From the NCBI RefSeq assembly GCF_000412695.1, contig NC_021499.1, positions 5,146,001-5,210,000 of the forward strand: a stretch of 64,000 nt of DNA, in the 5' to 3' direction. A program made the position numbers and the translations under genes. This DNA comes from Pseudomonas resinovorans NBRC 106553. Its GTDB lineage: Bacteria > Pseudomonadota > Gammaproteobacteria > Pseudomonadales > Pseudomonadaceae. The notes under the pieces were generated by a model. It ran no database searches, was not told the origin of the DNA, and was given only the letters and a program-made list of their open reading frames with translations. Positions 1 through 7,995 of the stretch are shown here, in pieces. Every line of letters begins with the position of its first letter. The stretch's first letter is position 1.

Positions 1-34
1 CCCCACCGTAGGGTCGGTTTCCCAAGGCCAAATG

Positions 35-65
35 AAAAGGCCCCGTCCTTGCGGGACGGGGCCTT
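35..65 (-). terminator. Rho-independent terminator of the pyeR-pyeM-xenB operon
   Basis: A stem GCCCCGTCC / GGACGGGGC with a short TTGCG-type loop lies just past the xenB stop. Read on the minus strand it is followed by TTTT, as expected for an intrinsic terminator of the leftward operon. Positions 1-34 hold nothing recognisable. Confidence 0.85.
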
Positions 66-83
66 GGCTTCAGCAGCGCCGGC

Positions 84-1133
84 TTACAGTCGCGGATAGT
101 CGATGTAGCCCACCGGCCCCTGGGCGTAGAACAGCTCGGGACGCGGTTCGTTCAGGGGCGCGTCCTGGCGCAGGCGCTCCGGCAGGTCTGGGTTGGCGAT
201 GAAGGGAATGCCGAAGGCCACGGCGTCGGCCTTGCCGGTTTCCAGCCAGGCGTTGGCGCTGGCCTTGGTGAAGCGCTCGTTGGCGATGAACACGCCACCG
301 AAGATTTCCTTCAGTTGCGGCGTCAGGCTGTCCGCGCCTTCCTTCTCGCGGGCGCAGATGAAGGCCACGCCACGCTTGCCCAGTTCGCGGGCCACATAGC
401 CGAAGGTCGCGGCCAGGTCGGAGTCGCCCATGTCATGGGAGTCGGCGCGCGGCGCCAGGTGCACGCCGACACGGCCGGCACCCCAGACCTTGATCGCCGC
501 ATCGGTGACTTCCAGCAACAGGCGAGCGCGGTTCTCGATGGAGCCGCCATATTGGTCGCTGCGTTTGTTGGTGCCGTCCTGGAGGAACTGGTCCAGCAGG
601 TAACCGTTGGCGGCGTGGATTTCCACCCCGTCGAAACCGGCGGCCTGGGCATTCTCGGCACCTACACGGTAGGCCTCGACGATATCGGCGATCTCTTCGG
701 TCTCCAGGGCACGCGGCACCGGGTAGTCGCGCAGCGGGCGCAGCAGGCTGACATGGCCCTTGGCGGCGATGGCGCTGGGCGCCACCGGGGCTTCGCCGTC
801 CAGGTAGCTGGGGTCGGAGATACGGCCCACGTGCCACAGCTGCAGGACGATCTTGCCGCCATTGCCGTGCACGGCCTTGGTGATGTTGCTCCAGCCCTTG
901 ACCTGCTCGTCGGACCAGATGCCGGGGGTGTCCGGGTAGCCGACACCGAGCGGGGTGACGGAGGTGGCTTCGCTGATGATCAGCCCGGCGGACGCGCGCT
1001 GGGTGTAGTACTCGGCCATCAGGGCGTTGGGCACGCGGCCCTCGTCGGCGCGGCAGCGGGTCAGGGGCGCCATGATGATGCGGTTGGCGAGTTCCAGGTC
1101 GCCGATCTTGATCGGGTCGAAGAGCGTGGGCAT
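84..1133 (-). CDS. xenB: Old Yellow Enzyme family ene/xenobiotic reductase (XenB-like)
   Basis: This is a 349-residue FMN-dependent alkene/nitro reductase of the Old Yellow Enzyme family, using NAD(P)H to reduce activated C=C bonds, quinones or nitro compounds in the cytosol. It is a full-length single TIM barrel. Visible signatures are MAPLTRCRA near residue 21, QLWHVGR at 98-104, the substrate-binding HAAN at 173-176, and SDQYGGSIENRARL at about 192-205. A GAGGT ribosome site precedes the ATG. It is the last gene of a leftward operon, 16 bp after the MFS gene, which in turn follows an ArsR repressor. P. aeruginosa has the same order (pyeR-pyeM-xenB). The physiological substrate cannot be read from sequence. 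Confidence 0.93.
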   Translation of the reverse strand: MPTLFDPIKIGDLELANRIIMAPLTRCRADEGRVPNALMAEYYTQRASAGLIISEATSVTPLGVGYPDTPGIWSDEQVKGWSNITKAVHGNGGKIVLQLWHVGRISDPSYLDGEAPVAPSAIAAKGHVSLLRPLRDYPVPRALETEEIADIVEAYRVGAENAQAAGFDGVEIHAANGYLLDQFLQDGTNKRSDQYGGSIENRARLLLEVTDAAIKVWGAGRVGVHLAPRADSHDMGDSDLAATFGYVARELGKRGVAFICAREKEGADSLTPQLKEIFGGVFIANERFTKASANAWLETGKADAVAFGIPFIANPDLPERLRQDAPLNEPRPELFYAQGPVGYIDYPRL

Positions 1134-1149
1134 GTCGTATTACCTCGGG

Positions 1150-2313
1150 TCAGTCGAGAGCCGGTTGCAGCTCGGGATTACGGTTGCTGAAGGTGAGCAG
1201 GGTCGCTATCAGGGCGAGGATCGCCAGCACGGCAGCGGCCATGGGGACAGTGGTGAGGCCGTAGCCCTGGCTGATGACCAGGCCGCCGATCCAGGCGCCC
1301 AGGGCATTGCCGACGTTGAAGGCGCCGATGTTCAGGGTGGAGACCAGGTTCGGTGCGGCACTGCCGAAATTCACCACGTTGACCTGCAGGGCCGGCACGG
1401 CGGCGAAGGCGGCCGTGGCCCAGAGGAACAAAGTGATCTCGGTGGGTATGAGTGCGCTGCTGGTCCAGGTCAGGGCACTGGAGGCCACCGCCAGGGCGAC
1501 GAACACGCCCATCAGGGTCTGCGCCAGCTTCCAGTCGGCCAGGCGGCCGCCGATGATGTTGCCCAGGGTCAGGCCCAGGCCGATCAGCAGCAGGCTCCAG
1601 GTCACGCCACGGGGCGAAACGCCTGTCACCTCGCCCAGCAGCGGCGCCACGTAGGTGAAGATGCAGAACACCGCGGCGGAGAACAGCACGGTGGTGGACA
1701 GCGCCAGCCAGAGCCCGGCACCGCGCAGGGCGGCGAACTCGGCACGGATGTCGGTGGCCTCCTCGTCGGCCTGGCGCGGCAGTACGCGCCACAGGCCGAT
1801 CAGCGCGGCAACGCCGATCAGGGTCACCGCCCAGAAGGTGGAGCGCCAGCCGGCGACCTGGCCGAGGGCGGTGCCCAGGGGCACGCCGAGCACGTTGGCC
1901 AGGGTCAGGCCGGTGAACATCAGGGCCACGGCGGATGCCTTGCGATTGGCCGGCACCAGGCTGGCCGCCACCACCGAACCGATGCCGAAGAAAGCACCGT
2001 GGCACAGCGCGGTGACCACCCGGGCGAGCATCAGCAGGCCGTAGTTGGCGGCGATGGCACACAGCAGGTTGCCGACGATGAACACCCCCATCAGCACCAG
2101 CAGGGCGCCCCGGCGCGGCAGCCGGGCGGTGGCCATGGCCATGAAGGGGGCACCGATGGCCACGCCGAGGGCGTAGCCGGTGACCAGCCAGCCGGCACCG
2201 GGAATCGATACGCCAAGGTCGGCGGCCACCTCGGGCAACAGCCCCATGATGACGAATTCGGTGGTGCCTATGGCAAATGCGGACAAGGCGAGGACGAGAA
2301 GCGCAGTAGGCAT
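1150..2313 (-). CDS. pyeM: MFS transporter, DHA1 family (PyeM-like)
   Basis: A 387-residue major facilitator permease with about 12 hydrophobic segments. The N-terminal pattern AIGTTEFVIMGLLPEVA is typical of the AraJ/YdhP branch of DHA1 exporters, so proton-coupled efflux of a small organic molecule across the inner membrane is the likely role. It lies between the ArsR regulator (44 bp upstream) and xenB (16 bp downstream) and is surely co-transcribed with both. The symbol rests on synteny with the P. aeruginosa pyeR-pyeM-xenB operon. The substrate is unknown. A GGAG ribosome site lies about 9 bp before the ATG. Confidence 0.88.
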   Translation of the reverse strand: MPTALLVLALSAFAIGTTEFVIMGLLPEVAADLGVSIPGAGWLVTGYALGVAIGAPFMAMATARLPRRGALLVLMGVFIVGNLLCAIAANYGLLMLARVVTALCHGAFFGIGSVVAASLVPANRKASAVALMFTGLTLANVLGVPLGTALGQVAGWRSTFWAVTLIGVAALIGLWRVLPRQADEEATDIRAEFAALRGAGLWLALSTTVLFSAAVFCIFTYVAPLLGEVTGVSPRGVTWSLLLIGLGLTLGNIIGGRLADWKLAQTLMGVFVALAVASSALTWTSSALIPTEITLFLWATAAFAAVPALQVNVVNFGSAAPNLVSTLNIGAFNVGNALGAWIGGLVISQGYGLTTVPMAAAVLAILALIATLLTFSNRNPELQPALD

Positions 2314-2357
2314 TGGCCTGCTCCTGGAAGGTTTAGGGTTGTAGGCAGGTGCTGCGG

Positions 2358-2666
2358 TTACAGCTCGTCGCTCATCTGGCGAAGAAATTCAGCGATGACG
2401 GTCTCGTTGCGTTTGAAGAAGTTCCACTGGCCCACCTTGCGGCTGGTCACCAGGCCGGCACGCTGCAAGGTCGCCAGGTGCGCGGAAACGGTGGACTGGG
2501 ACAGCCCGCAGCGCTGGTCGAACTTGCCGGCGCAGACGCCGATCTCGAAGGGGTGGTCCTGCTCGACGAAGTACTTCTCCGGCTCCTTGAGCCACTGCAG
2601 CATCTCGCGCCGCATCGGGTGGGCGAGTGCCTTGATGATTTCGTCGAGGTCGATGGATGTGTTCAT
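2358..2666 (-). CDS. pyeR: ArsR-family winged-helix repressor (PyeR-like)
   Basis: A 102-residue ArsR/SmtB-type winged-helix protein. The helix-turn-helix is visible as LSQSTVSAHLATLQRAGLV at about residues 55-74, followed by a wing (RKVGQWNFFKRNE). There is no obvious CxCxxC metal-binding set, matching the non-classical ArsR group that includes P. aeruginosa PyeR. It heads the leftward operon with the MFS and xenB genes and is divergent from the acpH-like gene. The 123-bp space between them holds inverted repeats that are good autoregulatory operator candidates. An inducer cannot be deduced. Confidence 0.9.
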   Translation of the reverse strand: MNTSIDLDEIIKALAHPMRREMLQWLKEPEKYFVEQDHPFEIGVCAGKFDQRCGLSQSTVSAHLATLQRAGLVTSRKVGQWNFFKRNETVIAEFLRQMSDEL

Positions 2667-2702
2667 GGCCGGGATTCGTATATCGGAATGGAGCGAACTT
2701 TA

Positions 2703-2729
2703 TATCGATCAAAGACGATACAGGATCGT
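2703..2729. promoter_or_regulatory. Candidate operator dyads in the pyeR/acpH divergent region
   Basis: Two overlapping perfect dyads, TATCG-N8-CGATA (2703-2720) and ACGAT-N5-ATCGT (2715-2729), lie 37-63 bp upstream of the ArsR gene start in an AT-richer patch. ArsR proteins bind such short inverted repeats. The assignment is inference from position. Confidence 0.45.
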
Positions 2730-2789
2730 TTCGACCGATAGTCTTCATCAACCGACATGATAGAACCCGCCCTGGGTTAAGCTCAGCCG

Positions 2790-3371
2790 ATGAACTACCT
2801 GGCCCATCTCCACCTCGGCGGTCCGCAGCCCGCGCAACTGCTCGGCAGCCTCTATGGCGACTTCGTCAAGGGGCCTCTGGCCGGGCGCTGGCCGGCGGAA
2901 ATCGAGGCCGGTATCCGCCTGCACCGACGCATCGACGCGTTCACCGACAGCCACCCACTGGTCACCCAGGCCAGGCTGCGTTTCCCTGCCGAACGACGGC
3001 GCTTCTCCGGCATCCTGCTTGACGTCTTCTTCGACCACTGCCTGGCCCGCGACTGGGGGCTGTATGCCGCCGAACCGCTGGATGCCTTCACCCGACAGGT
3101 CTACCAGGTGCTGGTGACCGAGCCGCGACTGCCCGAGCGCCTGGCGCTGATCGCCCCGCGCATGGCGGCCCAGGACTGGCTCGGCAGCTACCGTGAATTC
3201 GACACCCTCGAGCTGGTGATCGCCGGCATGGCGCGACGGCTGTCACGGCCCGATGCACTGGCCGGCGCCATGGCCGAGCTGGAAGCCCTTTACCAGCCCC
3301 TGAGCGATGACTTCCGTCAGTTTTACCCAGAACTGCAGGATTTCGCCGACAGACAAAAAAGCCTCGCTTGA
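2790..3371 (+). CDS. acpH: Acyl-carrier-protein phosphodiesterase family protein (DUF479, AcpH-like)
   Basis: A 193-residue cytosolic protein, the same length as E. coli AcpH. It carries the family pattern MNYLAHLHL at the N-terminus, a GSLYGDFVKG segment (18-27), LHRRIDAFTDSH (about 44-55) and DVFFDHCLARDW (about 78-89), whose His/Asp residues are expected to bind metal. AcpH removes the 4'-phosphopantetheine arm from holo-ACP. It is transcribed divergently from the ArsR operon and is followed by the universal stress gene. Its stop codon lies inside the ANR-like box that precedes that gene, so the two probably have separate promoters. Activity of the Pseudomonas member is inferred from family only. 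Confidence 0.82.
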   Translation: MNYLAHLHLGGPQPAQLLGSLYGDFVKGPLAGRWPAEIEAGIRLHRRIDAFTDSHPLVTQARLRFPAERRRFSGILLDVFFDHCLARDWGLYAAEPLDAFTRQVYQVLVTEPRLPERLALIAPRMAAQDWLGSYREFDTLELVIAGMARRLSRPDALAGAMAELEALYQPLSDDFRQFYPELQDFADRQKSLA

Positions 3372-3381
3372 CCTGTATCAA
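3368..3381 (+). promoter_or_regulatory. ANR/DNR (FNR-type) binding box upstream of the universal stress gene
   Basis: TTGACCTGTATCAA matches the FNR/ANR consensus TTGAT-N4-ATCAA in 9 of 10 defined bases. It overlaps the acpH stop codon and ends 57 bp before the Usp ATG, a spacing that allows class II activation. Usp genes of this type in P. aeruginosa are known to be ANR-dependent and anaerobically induced, which supports the call. Confidence 0.78.
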
Positions 3382-3438
3382 GGGCCAATTCCTACAACTG
3401 GAGTGCAATCAGGGTACGACCTTTACCGGAGGTGCCCG

Positions 3439-4320
3439 ATGAAAGCCCTGATGCTGGCGACAGATTTATCCAATCGTTCCGATCGAGCCCTGCGTCGAGC
3501 CGCACGCCTGGCCCGGCAGTTCGACTGTCCCTGGTTCATCCTTCATGTGGTCGACGAAGACCAGCCGCAATTGCGCGTGGAGCTGGAGCTGGAACAGGTC
3601 CGGCGCTACCTGAACGAACAGCAGCCGTTCTTCACCGAGCTGGCCGGCCGCGCGCCGGAAATCTGGGTGGAAGTGGGCGACCCGGCCAAGCACATCGCCG
3701 ACTGCACCCGCTGGGCCGAAATCGACCTGCTGGTGGTGGGCAGCCACCGCAAGAACCCGCTACGCGACATCTTCGTCGGTACTACCCTGGAGCGCCTGCT
3801 GCGCACCAGCCATGTCCCCATCCTGCTGGTGAACAAGACCGCCGAGGACGACTACCTGATGCCCCTGCTGGCCCTGGACTGCTCTCCCGCCTCGGCCCAG
3901 GCCGTGCGCGCCGCCCATGAACTGGGTCTGCTGCCCAGGTCCGGCGCCAAGGCGCTGCACGCCTTCGACCCGCTGGGCGGCGCCATGCTGCTGGCGGCCG
4001 GCGCGGGCGCCGGGATGATTCCGGGCGACTACGCCGTGGAAGAGCGTCGCCGCGCCACCGCCGCGCTGGATGAGTTCCTGCTGCACGAAGAACTGGGGTC
4101 GGTCATCGATGAGCGCCTGATCGAAGAAGGCCAACCCATGACGGCACTGCGTCGGGTGCTGGAGCGCGAACCGATCGACCTGCTGGTGATGGGCACGCGC
4201 GGCCTGACGGGCATGAAGCGGGTACTGATCGGCAGCGTGGCCGATGCGGCCATGCGCGAACTGGACTGCGACATACTCGCCGTGCCGCCGATCCGTTGGC
4301 CGGACCACAACCCGGCCTGA
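3439..4320 (+). CDS. Tandem-domain universal stress protein (UspA family)
   Basis: A 293-residue protein made of two Usp domains (about 1-140 and 150-293). The second keeps the ATP-binding pattern G-x2-G-x9-GS (GTRGLTGMKRVLIGS); the first has a degenerate version starting GSHRKN. I start it at the ATG at 3439, which has GGAGG six bases upstream. The reading frame stays open further 5', but that part overlaps acpH and has no ribosome site. The ANR-type box upstream and synteny with P. aeruginosa PA4352 point to a role in survival under oxygen limitation. The biochemical action of Usp proteins is generally unknown. Confidence 0.9.
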   Translation: MKALMLATDLSNRSDRALRRAARLARQFDCPWFILHVVDEDQPQLRVELELEQVRRYLNEQQPFFTELAGRAPEIWVEVGDPAKHIADCTRWAEIDLLVVGSHRKNPLRDIFVGTTLERLLRTSHVPILLVNKTAEDDYLMPLLALDCSPASAQAVRAAHELGLLPRSGAKALHAFDPLGGAMLLAAGAGAGMIPGDYAVEERRRATAALDEFLLHEELGSVIDERLIEEGQPMTALRRVLEREPIDLLVMGTRGLTGMKRVLIGSVADAAMRELDCDILAVPPIRWPDHNPA

Positions 4321-4327
4321 CCGCCAC

Positions 4328-5101
4328 TCAGGCGGCCAGGGCCTCGTCCCGCACCTCACCGAAGAGCGCCTGTTGCACGGCGCTCTTCGCTTTCTGGCTC
4401 AGCATCGTGCGGCTCAGGCCCTGGCTGGGAATGGGCTCCAGCAACTGGATTTCCACCTCGGCCAGGTCGCTGCGCAACAGGCGCACCAGATGGGAAAGCA
4501 GGTCGTCTTCGCCGATGAAGGGGGCGATCTCGTCCCGCTGTCCGTCACGCAGGTAACGGATGGCCACCGGCTGCACCGGCACACCGGTTTCCACCGCACT
4601 GGTGAGCAGCCGGCTATGAAAGGTTTTCAGGTGACTACCATCGCTGGTGGTGCCCTCCGGAAAGATCAGCAGGTGGCGCCCGTGGCCCAGGTGACGGGCC
4701 AGTTGCTGCCCCACCAGGCCGCTGTCTCCCGAGCCCCTGCGAATGAACAGGGTACCGGCCTTGTGCGCCAGCCACCCGGCCACCGGCCAGGCCCGCACCT
4801 CGGACTTGGACAGAAACGACAGCGGCGCCACGGCACCCAGCAGCGGGATATCGGTCCAGGACACATGGTTGCCGACCCAGAGCATCGGTTGCTCCGGCAC
4901 ACGGCCGCTGACCCGCACGCGGAACGGCAGGGCGCCGGTCAGGCGGGCGAGAAACCAGCGGGTCAGGCGCTGCCGGCTCACCATCAGGTCACCCGCGCCG
5001 GCCCGCTCGCGCAGCCCGACCCAAAGCGCCAGCAGCACGCCGAGGCCAATCACCGCCAACAACCGGGCGACCCGCCCGTAGAAACGCAGGGACTGCAGCA
5101 T
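4328..5101 (-). CDS. olsA: Lyso-ornithine lipid O-acyltransferase (PlsC family)
   Basis: A 257-residue membrane-associated acyltransferase that adds the second, ester-linked acyl chain to lyso-ornithine lipid; PlsC relatives act on lysophosphatidate. The catalytic NHxxxxD motif is seen as NHVSWTD (H79, D84) and the FPEGT substrate motif at 147-151. A hydrophobic anchor spans about residues 11-29. The ATG at 5101 is chosen because the upstream extension lies inside olsB in another frame. It follows olsB by 4 bp in the same direction, so translation is coupled and the pair encodes the complete ornithine-lipid pathway. Confidence 0.9.
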   Translation of the reverse strand: MLQSLRFYGRVARLLAVIGLGVLLALWVGLRERAGAGDLMVSRQRLTRWFLARLTGALPFRVRVSGRVPEQPMLWVGNHVSWTDIPLLGAVAPLSFLSKSEVRAWPVAGWLAHKAGTLFIRRGSGDSGLVGQQLARHLGHGRHLLIFPEGTTSDGSHLKTFHSRLLTSAVETGVPVQPVAIRYLRDGQRDEIAPFIGEDDLLSHLVRLLRSDLAEVEIQLLEPIPSQGLSRTMLSQKAKSAVQQALFGEVRDEALAA

Positions 5102-5105
5102 GGGC

Positions 5106-5876
5106 TCAGACCGCCGCCTTGAAGTGGCGGGCGTAGCGCGGGCAGAGCTCGTCGCGCTTGAGCAGGATGAACACGTCGGCCACCTGGAAGTCCGGGTCCC
5201 AGCAGGGTTCGCCGCAGACCTTCGCCCCCAGGCGCATATAGGCCTTGAGCAACGGCGGCATCTCGGCGATGACATTGCCGGGCAGTTCCAGCGTCGGCAG
5301 CGGGGTCTTCGGCTCGGCGCGCAAATGTTCGGTGCACAGGTAGCGCTCGCGCAGGCGCTGCATGATGGCCTGGGCCTGGATGCCGCCATCCTGCATGGGG
5401 ATGCTGGCGCAGCCCATCAGGTAGCGGTAGCCGCCCTGGTTCAGCACCTCGGCCAGTTCGCCCCAGAGCACGGCGATAGTGGCACCGTTGCGGTAGGCCG
5501 TGTCGACGCAGGTGCGGCCGATCTCCAGCACCGGCCCCTGCAGTTCGCCAAGGCCGTGCAGGCTGAATTCCTCTTCGCTGTAGAAGCGGCCCAGGTCGTG
5601 GGCGGCCTGGTGGTCCAGCAGGCGAGTGGTGGCCACCAGCTCGCCGCTGTCCAGGTCGCGCACGCCGATGTGCTGGCAGTGCGGATCGTAGTCATCCATG
5701 TCGAGGCCGAACTCGGCGCCTTGCAGCTTGGCATCGAACTCGGCGCTGAACACACGGAAACGCAGGGCTTGCGCCTCGCGCAGCGCGGCAACGCCATCCA
5801 GGCGTTCGGCGTGCAGACGGCGAGGACTCTTCCCGTTGGGTGCGACGCTGTCGCGGGTCATGGCGATCTGGGTCAT
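5106..5876 (-). CDS. olsB: L-ornithine N-alpha-acyltransferase (GNAT-like)
   Basis: A 256-residue OlsB-family enzyme that transfers a 3-hydroxyacyl chain from ACP to the alpha-amino group of ornithine, the first step of phosphorus-free ornithine lipid synthesis. The GNAT-like core contains [25 protein letters not shown] and the [25 protein letters not shown] segment that marks the family. Length is normal. It is the first gene of the olsB-olsA pair, and a run of PhoB-like 11-bp repeats lies about 90 bp upstream, in keeping with ornithine lipids replacing phospholipids under phosphate limitation. Confidence 0.92.
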   Translation of the reverse strand: MTQIAMTRDSVAPNGKSPRRLHAERLDGVAALREAQALRFRVFSAEFDAKLQGAEFGLDMDDYDPHCQHIGVRDLDSGELVATTRLLDHQAAHDLGRFYSEEEFSLHGLGELQGPVLEIGRTCVDTAYRNGATIAVLWGELAEVLNQGGYRYLMGCASIPMQDGGIQAQAIMQRLRERYLCTEHLRAEPKTPLPTLELPGNVIAEMPPLLKAYMRLGAKVCGEPCWDPDFQVADVFILLKRDELCPRYARHFKAAV

Positions 5877-5966
5877 GAATAAGCCTCCGTAGGCCGGCTC
5901 GATCCCGGTTGCAGCCGGATGATCTTGTTGTGCAAGCTCAGGCTAGGTAGACCCGGTGTCACCACC

Positions 5967-5995
5967 GTGACGGTCCCGTGATGCTTGCATGACAA
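5967..5995 (-). promoter_or_regulatory. Candidate PhoB box array upstream of olsB
   Basis: Read toward olsB, three heptamers spaced 11 bp apart are TTGTCAT, GCATCAC and CCGTCAC, resembling the Pho box unit CTGTCAT-N4. The first and third match five or six of seven bases and the middle one is weak. olsB of P. aeruginosa is known to respond to phosphate starvation. The array overlaps the 5' leader of the divergent gene. Confidence 0.5.
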
Positions 5996-6012
5996 CCCCC
6001 AAGGAGCCTCCA

Positions 6013-6900
6013 ATGCCCTGGCAACGCCTGCTCGACGCCTCCGCCCGCCTGCCCTCCGGCCAATCCCTGGAAGACTGGTACAGCGCCCTGCTGGAACGCC
6101 TGGACGAGGTCACCCCCTTCGACCTGGCGGTGCTCGGCGGCAAGCTGGCCGCCACCCCCGGCCTGGCCTTCCTCGCCGGCTACCAGGGCGCGCTGCGCCT
6201 GCTCTGGCCCTCGGCACCGCTGAGCCTGGGAGCCCTGTGCGTCACCGAGAACCGCAGCGTGCGCCCGGCGGACATGCAGACCCGGCTGGGCGGGCTCAGC
6301 CTCAACGGACGCAAGGACTTCGTCACCGCAGGCGATTCCGCCGCCTGGCTGCTGGTGGCGGCCCGCGAGGAAGCCGGTGGCGACGCGCCACGCCTGGCGC
6401 TGACCGTGGTGCGCAATGGCGACCCCGGCGTGCGCATCGAAACGCTCAAGCCGCTGCCGCTGATGCCCGACGTGCCCCACGCCCGCCTGCACCTGGAGGC
6501 TGCCCATTGCGAGCGCCTGGCCGGGGACGGCTGGGACGCCTACGTGAAGCCCTTCCGCAGCATCGAGGACCTGCACGTCCTCGCCGCCCTGGTGGCCTGG
6601 CTCTATGGCGTCGGCCGCGACTGCGCCTGGCCCCAGGCCTTGCAACTGCGCCTGCTGGGCCTGCTCGCCGGCGCCGCGGAGGTTTCCCGCCAATGCGCGA
6701 CCACCCCGACCATGCATCTGCTGCTGGCCGCTCTGTTCGCCGAGTTCAAGACGCTCAAGCCTGAGCTGGACGCCGCCTTCGCCAGCGGCCCGGCGCACTG
6801 GGCCGAGCTCTGGAAGCGCGACCAGGGCGTGCTGGAAATCGCCAGCGGCCCGCGGGCCAAGCGCCTGGCAAAGGCATTGGCGGCGCTGGGCATCGCCTGA
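6013..6900 (+). CDS. Short acyl-CoA dehydrogenase-like protein of unknown function
   Basis: A 295-residue protein with weak resemblance to acyl-CoA dehydrogenases: a central beta-domain-like stretch (GALCVTENRSVRPADMQTRLGGLSLNG-type turns, then GRKDFVTAGDSAAWLLVAAREE) and a helical C-terminal half (SIEDLHVLAALVAWLYGVGRD). It is about 80-100 residues shorter than catalytic family members and I see no clear active-site glutamate, so it may be a divergent or non-catalytic relative. The ATG at 6013 has AAGGAG six bases before it. It is divergent from olsB. Function is not known to me. Confidence 0.7.
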   Translation: MPWQRLLDASARLPSGQSLEDWYSALLERLDEVTPFDLAVLGGKLAATPGLAFLAGYQGALRLLWPSAPLSLGALCVTENRSVRPADMQTRLGGLSLNGRKDFVTAGDSAAWLLVAAREEAGGDAPRLALTVVRNGDPGVRIETLKPLPLMPDVPHARLHLEAAHCERLAGDGWDAYVKPFRSIEDLHVLAALVAWLYGVGRDCAWPQALQLRLLGLLAGAAEVSRQCATTPTMHLLLAALFAEFKTLKPELDAAFASGPAHWAELWKRDQGVLEIASGPRAKRLAKALAALGIA

Positions 6901-6917
6901 TTGCGAGCGGTACGCGC

Positions 6918-7003
6918 GTAGGATGGGTTGAGCGAAGCGATACCCATGCGGACGGTTCGATGGGTTTCGCAGGCTCAGCGGAACGCCGCCCGACCCATCC
7001 TAC
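6918..7003. repeat. Dispersed palindromic intergenic repeat, GTAGGATGGGT type
   Basis: The ends are a perfect 11-bp inverted repeat, GTAGGATGGGT (6918-6928) and ACCCATCCTAC (6993-7003). Inside are the shared blocks AGCGAAGCGATACCCA and GGTTTCGCAGGCTCAGCGG. Similar copies occur at 25022, 25207, 32215, 42873, 47400, 53335 and 53438, with a half copy at 38721. Confidence 0.85.
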
Positions 7004-7031
7004 GTTCTGCTGCATGCGTATAGCCTGTGTC

Positions 7032-7045
7032 TTGATCCACGTCAG
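7032..7045 (+). promoter_or_regulatory. Possible ANR-type half-site box upstream of the ODP-like gene
   Basis: TTGATCCACGTCAG has a perfect left half (TTGAT) and a degenerate right half (GTCAG against ATCAA). It ends 57 bp before the downstream ATG, exactly the spacing of the stronger box at 3368-3381 before the Usp gene. Confidence 0.5.
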
Positions 7046-7102
7046 GGTGTATCGGAGGGAAATGCCTTACATCTGCGCGTCGCAATTCCTACAGAGGTTT
7101 CC

Positions 7103-7888
7103 ATGCGTCGCGACCCCATCGTGCTGTTCGATAACGGCCCCCACCAATGCCTGATGTTCGACGATCTGGTCAGCGGCGACGGCGTGCAGTCCAACCAGTT
7201 CCTGATCACCGACCATGAACAGTACCTGCTGCTGGACCCGGGCGGCGACCTGACCTACACCCCGCTGTCGCTGGAACTGTCCAAGCACATGCCGGTGCAG
7301 GACCTGACCTACATCTTCGCCTCGCACCAGGACCCGGACATCATCGCCTCCCTGGACAAGTGGCTGCTGCACACCCGCGCCCAGGTGATCTGCTCCAAGC
7401 TCTGGGCGCGCTTCCTGCCGCACCTCACGGCCAACTACCTGGCCATCAGCCACGGCATCTCCACCTACGACCGCATCATCGCCCTGCCCGACCGTGGCCA
7501 GTCCATCACCCTCGGCCAGTGCCAGCTGAAGGCGGTGCCGGCGCACTTCCTCCATTCGGTGGGCAACTTCCAGATCTACGACCCGATCAGCCGCATCCTC
7601 TTTTCCGGCGACATGGGCGCCTCCCTCGTGGACGACGCCTCGCCGGTGCGCGACTTCGTCAACCACGTGCCGAACATGGAAGGCTTCCACCGCCGCTACA
7701 TGGCCAGCAACAAGGTCTGCCGGCTCTGGGCCGACATGGTGCGTGGCATGGACGTGGAGATGATCGTCCCGCAGCACGGCCGGCCCTTCGTCGGCAAGGA
7801 AATGATCAGCGCCTTCCTCTACTGGATCGAGAACCTGGAATGCGGCATCGACCTGCTCGGGCCCGAGGATTACCGACTGCCGCGCTGA
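7103..7888 (+). CDS. Oxygen-binding di-iron (ODP-like) metallo-beta-lactamase-fold protein
   Basis: A 261-residue cytosolic protein of the MBL fold in the flavodiiron/ODP branch. In place of HxHxDH it has HQDPD (75-79), the HxD/ExD arrangement used for a di-iron site, followed by PAHFLHSVGN (about 146-155), the bridging-aspartate motif FSGDMGA (about 167-173) and a C-terminal VPQHGRPF histidine. There is no flavodoxin domain, unlike full flavodiiron proteins, so it is more likely an O2-binding or sensing module than an O2 reductase. The partial ANR box upstream fits low-oxygen expression. The partner protein is unknown. Confidence 0.8.
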   Translation: MRRDPIVLFDNGPHQCLMFDDLVSGDGVQSNQFLITDHEQYLLLDPGGDLTYTPLSLELSKHMPVQDLTYIFASHQDPDIIASLDKWLLHTRAQVICSKLWARFLPHLTANYLAISHGISTYDRIIALPDRGQSITLGQCQLKAVPAHFLHSVGNFQIYDPISRILFSGDMGASLVDDASPVRDFVNHVPNMEGFHRRYMASNKVCRLWADMVRGMDVEMIVPQHGRPFVGKEMISAFLYWIENLECGIDLLGPEDYRLPR

Positions 7889-7898
7889 CTGACCTATC

Positions 7899-7939
7899 GC
7901 GCCGAATAACCCCATAAGCCGGCGCGTTCGGCGCTTTTT
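7899..7939 (+). terminator. Rho-independent terminator after the ODP-like gene
   Basis: GCGCCGAA (7899-7906) pairs with TTCGGCGC (7927-7934), with a 20-nt intervening loop, followed immediately by TTTTT. Confidence 0.65.
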
Positions 7940-7995
7940 ACCGTCATATGGCCCGTGCTAGGTTGCGCCCTCCAATAAGCACAAGAGGCCCGCCG

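Noticed and set aside
1027..2760. 577-codon frame opposite pyeM and pyeR, and 315-1190 opposite xenB
   Set aside because: These are antisense shadows of strongly supported genes in GC-rich DNA; the proteins are low-complexity Gly/Gln/His-rich and match no family.
6918..7003. CRISPR or phage attachment interpretation of the repeated palindromes
   Set aside because: The copies are far apart, have no regular spacers, and there are no cas or integrase genes.
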